From Danxiaibacter flavus (GTDB lineage: Bacteria > Bacteroidota > Bacteroidia > Chitinophagales > Chitinophagaceae): a DNA stretch of 64,000 nt. Both the position numbers and the translations under genes were made by a program. The notes beneath the pieces were generated by a model, which was not told the origin of the DNA, did no database searches, and worked only from the letters and a program-made list of their open reading frames with translations. Below are positions 62,586-64,000 of the stretch, piece by piece. How positions within the stretch are numbered: position 1 is the stretch's first letter; each line of letters opens with the position of its first letter. The stretch lies in the NCBI RefSeq assembly GCF_041060425.1, contig NZ_JAULBC010000005.1, positions 62,001 through 126,000 of the forward strand, read 5' to 3'.

Positions 62586-63830
62586 ATGCAATTCAAGAAA
62601 GCAGCAACACTTCTCCTGTTAGGCATAGGCCTTTTTTCAACAACCTATGCACAAAAAGTCAAGAAAACAGTCTTTGTAATTGTTGATGGAATTGCATCCG
62701 ACCTGATTGAAAAATTACCTACACCCAATTTGCATGCTATTGCAGGCAAACAGGGTTTTTCAAAATCTTATGTGGGCGGAATAAAAGGCAGCTATTCAGA
62801 AACACCTACAATTTCTGCGGTTGGTTACATTAGTGAACTCACCGGCACATGGGTAAATAAACATAATGTCTGGGACAACGACATAGCTGCACCGAATTAT
62901 AATTACTACACGATATTCCGCTACTTGAAGCAACAATATCCATCCAAGAAGACAGCGATATTCTCCAGCTGGGAAGATAACAGGACCAAGCTTGTTGGCG
63001 ATAAATTTGCGCAAACCGGCAATATCGCAGTTGATCATCATTACGATGGACTGGAAAATGACACGGTAAACTATCCGCATGATAAAAAACGCGACTTTAT
63101 GAGTAACATTGATGAAAGCGTTTCGCAACATGCCGCGGATTATATAAAAAGCGATGCACCAGACCTTACCTGGGTTTATCTTGAATATACAGATGACATG
63201 GGTCACATGCACGGTGACAGTCCGGAATACTATAAGGCAATTGAACTTGCAGATAAGCGCGTTGGCTACTTATGGCAGGCCATTCAATACAGAGAAAAGA
63301 ATTTTAATGAAGATTGGCTGATCGTAATTACGACTGATCATGGCCGCGATAAAGCGACCGGAAAAAATCACGGAGGACAAAGTGATCGCGAGCGTGCAAG
63401 CTGGATTGTTACCAATGCAAAAAGCCTGAACGAAGAATTTAAAGAACCTCATTTATCCGCCGTTGATATAATGCCATCAATTGCTAGGTTTATGGACATC
63501 AACGTTCCTCAACAAAATGCGTTTGAAGTGGATGGTATTCCTTTCATTGGGGAAATTTCTTTTATTCAGCCCGCCATTTCCTTTGCAGATGGAAAGGTGA
63601 ATATAAACTGGAAGGCAATTCAGAAGAAAGGTGATGTAAAAGTTTTTGTCTCTACTACCAATCAGTTCAAAAAAGGCGGAAAGGATGAATATACAGTGTT
63701 AGGTTCGGCACCTTTGGCAGGCCAAAAAGCTTCATTCAAGCTACCCGAAAGCAGCACTGGGTTTTATAAAGTGGTTTTACAGGCGGACGGAAATAATTAT
63801 AATTATTGGAGTGGGAAGAGTCCTGAGTAG
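62586..63830 (+). CDS. Alkaline-phosphatase-superfamily nucleotide pyrophosphatase/phosphodiesterase-like protein
   Basis: 414 aa with a signal peptide (MQFKKAATLLLLGIGLFSTT). Metal-binding motifs of the superfamily are VFVIVDGIASDL (Asp34), YTDDMGHMHG and TTDHGRDKATG, then HGGQSDRERA. The nucleophile is probably a Thr or Ser in SETPTISAVGY. The last ~85 residues form a separate beta-rich domain. Exported phosphodiesterase or sulfatase-like hydrolase; the substrate is unknown. Flotillin and this gene are 175 bp apart on the same strand; the link is uncertain. Confidence 0.88.
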   Translation: MQFKKAATLLLLGIGLFSTTYAQKVKKTVFVIVDGIASDLIEKLPTPNLHAIAGKQGFSKSYVGGIKGSYSETPTISAVGYISELTGTWVNKHNVWDNDIAAPNYNYYTIFRYLKQQYPSKKTAIFSSWEDNRTKLVGDKFAQTGNIAVDHHYDGLENDTVNYPHDKKRDFMSNIDESVSQHAADYIKSDAPDLTWVYLEYTDDMGHMHGDSPEYYKAIELADKRVGYLWQAIQYREKNFNEDWLIVITTDHGRDKATGKNHGGQSDRERASWIVTNAKSLNEEFKEPHLSAVDIMPSIARFMDINVPQQNAFEVDGIPFIGEISFIQPAISFADGKVNINWKAIQKKGDVKVFVSTTNQFKKGGKDEYTVLGSAPLAGQKASFKLPESSTGFYKVVLQADGNNYNYWSGKSPE

Positions 63831-63837
63831 TTTTCTA

Positions 63838-63962
63838 ATTGACAGTGGATAATTGAAAATGAAAGGCGATTAACCACAGAAGCCACGGAGTTTTTTTCAC
63901 GGAGTTGGGGAAGTAAAATTGTTGTACATCTCTGATGTCTGATTTTTTGATCGCTGATTTAT
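63838..63962. repeat. Word-like repeats after the phosphodiesterase gene
   Basis: 'aattgacagtggataattgaaaatgaaagg', then 'aaccacagaagccacggagtttttttcacggagttg' (related to the 86-bp array at 49208-49630), then 'catctctgatgtctgattttttgatcgctgattt'. Confidence 0.65.
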
Positions 63963-63965
63963 CTC

Positions 63966-64000
63966 ATGTGCGGCATAGCAACCGGTCACAGACAGCGCTT
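63966..64000 (+). CDS. Start of a class II glutamine amidotransferase (asparagine-synthetase type), cut by the window edge
   Basis: ATG at 63966 reads MCGIATGHRQR to the right edge. MCGIA with Cys2 is the hallmark N-terminus of Ntn-type glutamine amidotransferases such as asparagine synthetase (AsnB); Cys2 is the nucleophile that releases ammonia from glutamine. Only 11 residues are visible, so the family call rests on this motif alone and the rest is unknown. Confidence 0.5.
   Translation, partial: MCGIATGHRQR

Overview
The window reads as a chromosomal segment of a member of the Bacteroidota, most likely family Chitinophagaceae. The evidence is the family content (DUF6443/DUF5977 Rhs proteins, a DUF5686 protein with an N-terminal carboxypeptidase-like domain, DUF1501 + DUF1800 pair, PF06580 sensor kinase + LytTR regulator, a PVC-type haem-binding dehydrogenase). 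Several promoters also fit the Bacteroidota TTTG / TAnnTTTG pattern, and clear Shine-Dalgarno sites are scarce. I saw no rRNA, intact tRNA, IS element or CRISPR array.

Left part (1-18.6 kb): the end of a SAM methyltransferase gene and a large TraB/GumN-domain protein run rightward to a perfect 20-bp hairpin. From 18373 down to a terminator at 4640 lies a same-strand accessory array, the most notable region here. In transcription order it encodes a coiled-coil protein with a probable outer-membrane barrel, two secreted tail-fibre-like proteins sharing a C-terminal module, a 1258-aa shell protein whose N-terminus resembles SpvB/TcB, and a 1503-aa Rhs protein whose C-terminal tip carries an HEIAH zincin-type motif. 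These are followed by a short probable lipoprotein 3 bp downstream, decayed coding fragments, a second lipoprotein and a 63-aa peptide. I read this as a polymorphic-toxin-like cassette with a B/C cocoon-like pair, a variable tip, candidate immunity genes and probable surface and adhesion components. The mode of delivery is not visible.

Middle (19-46 kb): an acyltransferase, small regulators (a divergent XRE / small-HTH pair with a palindrome between them), zapA with a ZapB-like coiled-coil gene, pheT, a HicB-like antitoxin with an unusual partner, dxs, a LytS/LytR-type two-component pair, an M28 peptidase, a DUF5686 protein, mreBCD, a TPR protein, purD, and POT and OPT peptide transporters. 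Most are housekeeping or conserved Bacteroidota genes.

Right part (46-64 kb): DUF1501 and DUF1800 proteins, a Tat-exported Gfo/Idh oxidoreductase, a large cytochrome-like dehydrogenase, a PlcP/LpxH-like metallophosphoesterase next to a glycosyltransferase (possible lipid remodelling), a fatty-acid desaturase, an NfeD-like/flotillin pair, a nucleotide-pyrophosphatase-like enzyme, and at the right edge what looks like the first codons of a class II glutamine amidotransferase (asparagine synthetase type).

The spacers carry unusually many degenerate repeats: a tandem ~86-bp array at 49.2-49.6 kb, a nested inverted repeat at 46.2-46.4 kb, 'cccgtaggg' palindromes at 51.5 kb, a ~180-bp tandem duplication holding two terminators with a compensatory base-pair change at 55.0-55.4 kb, and many short word-like repeats elsewhere.
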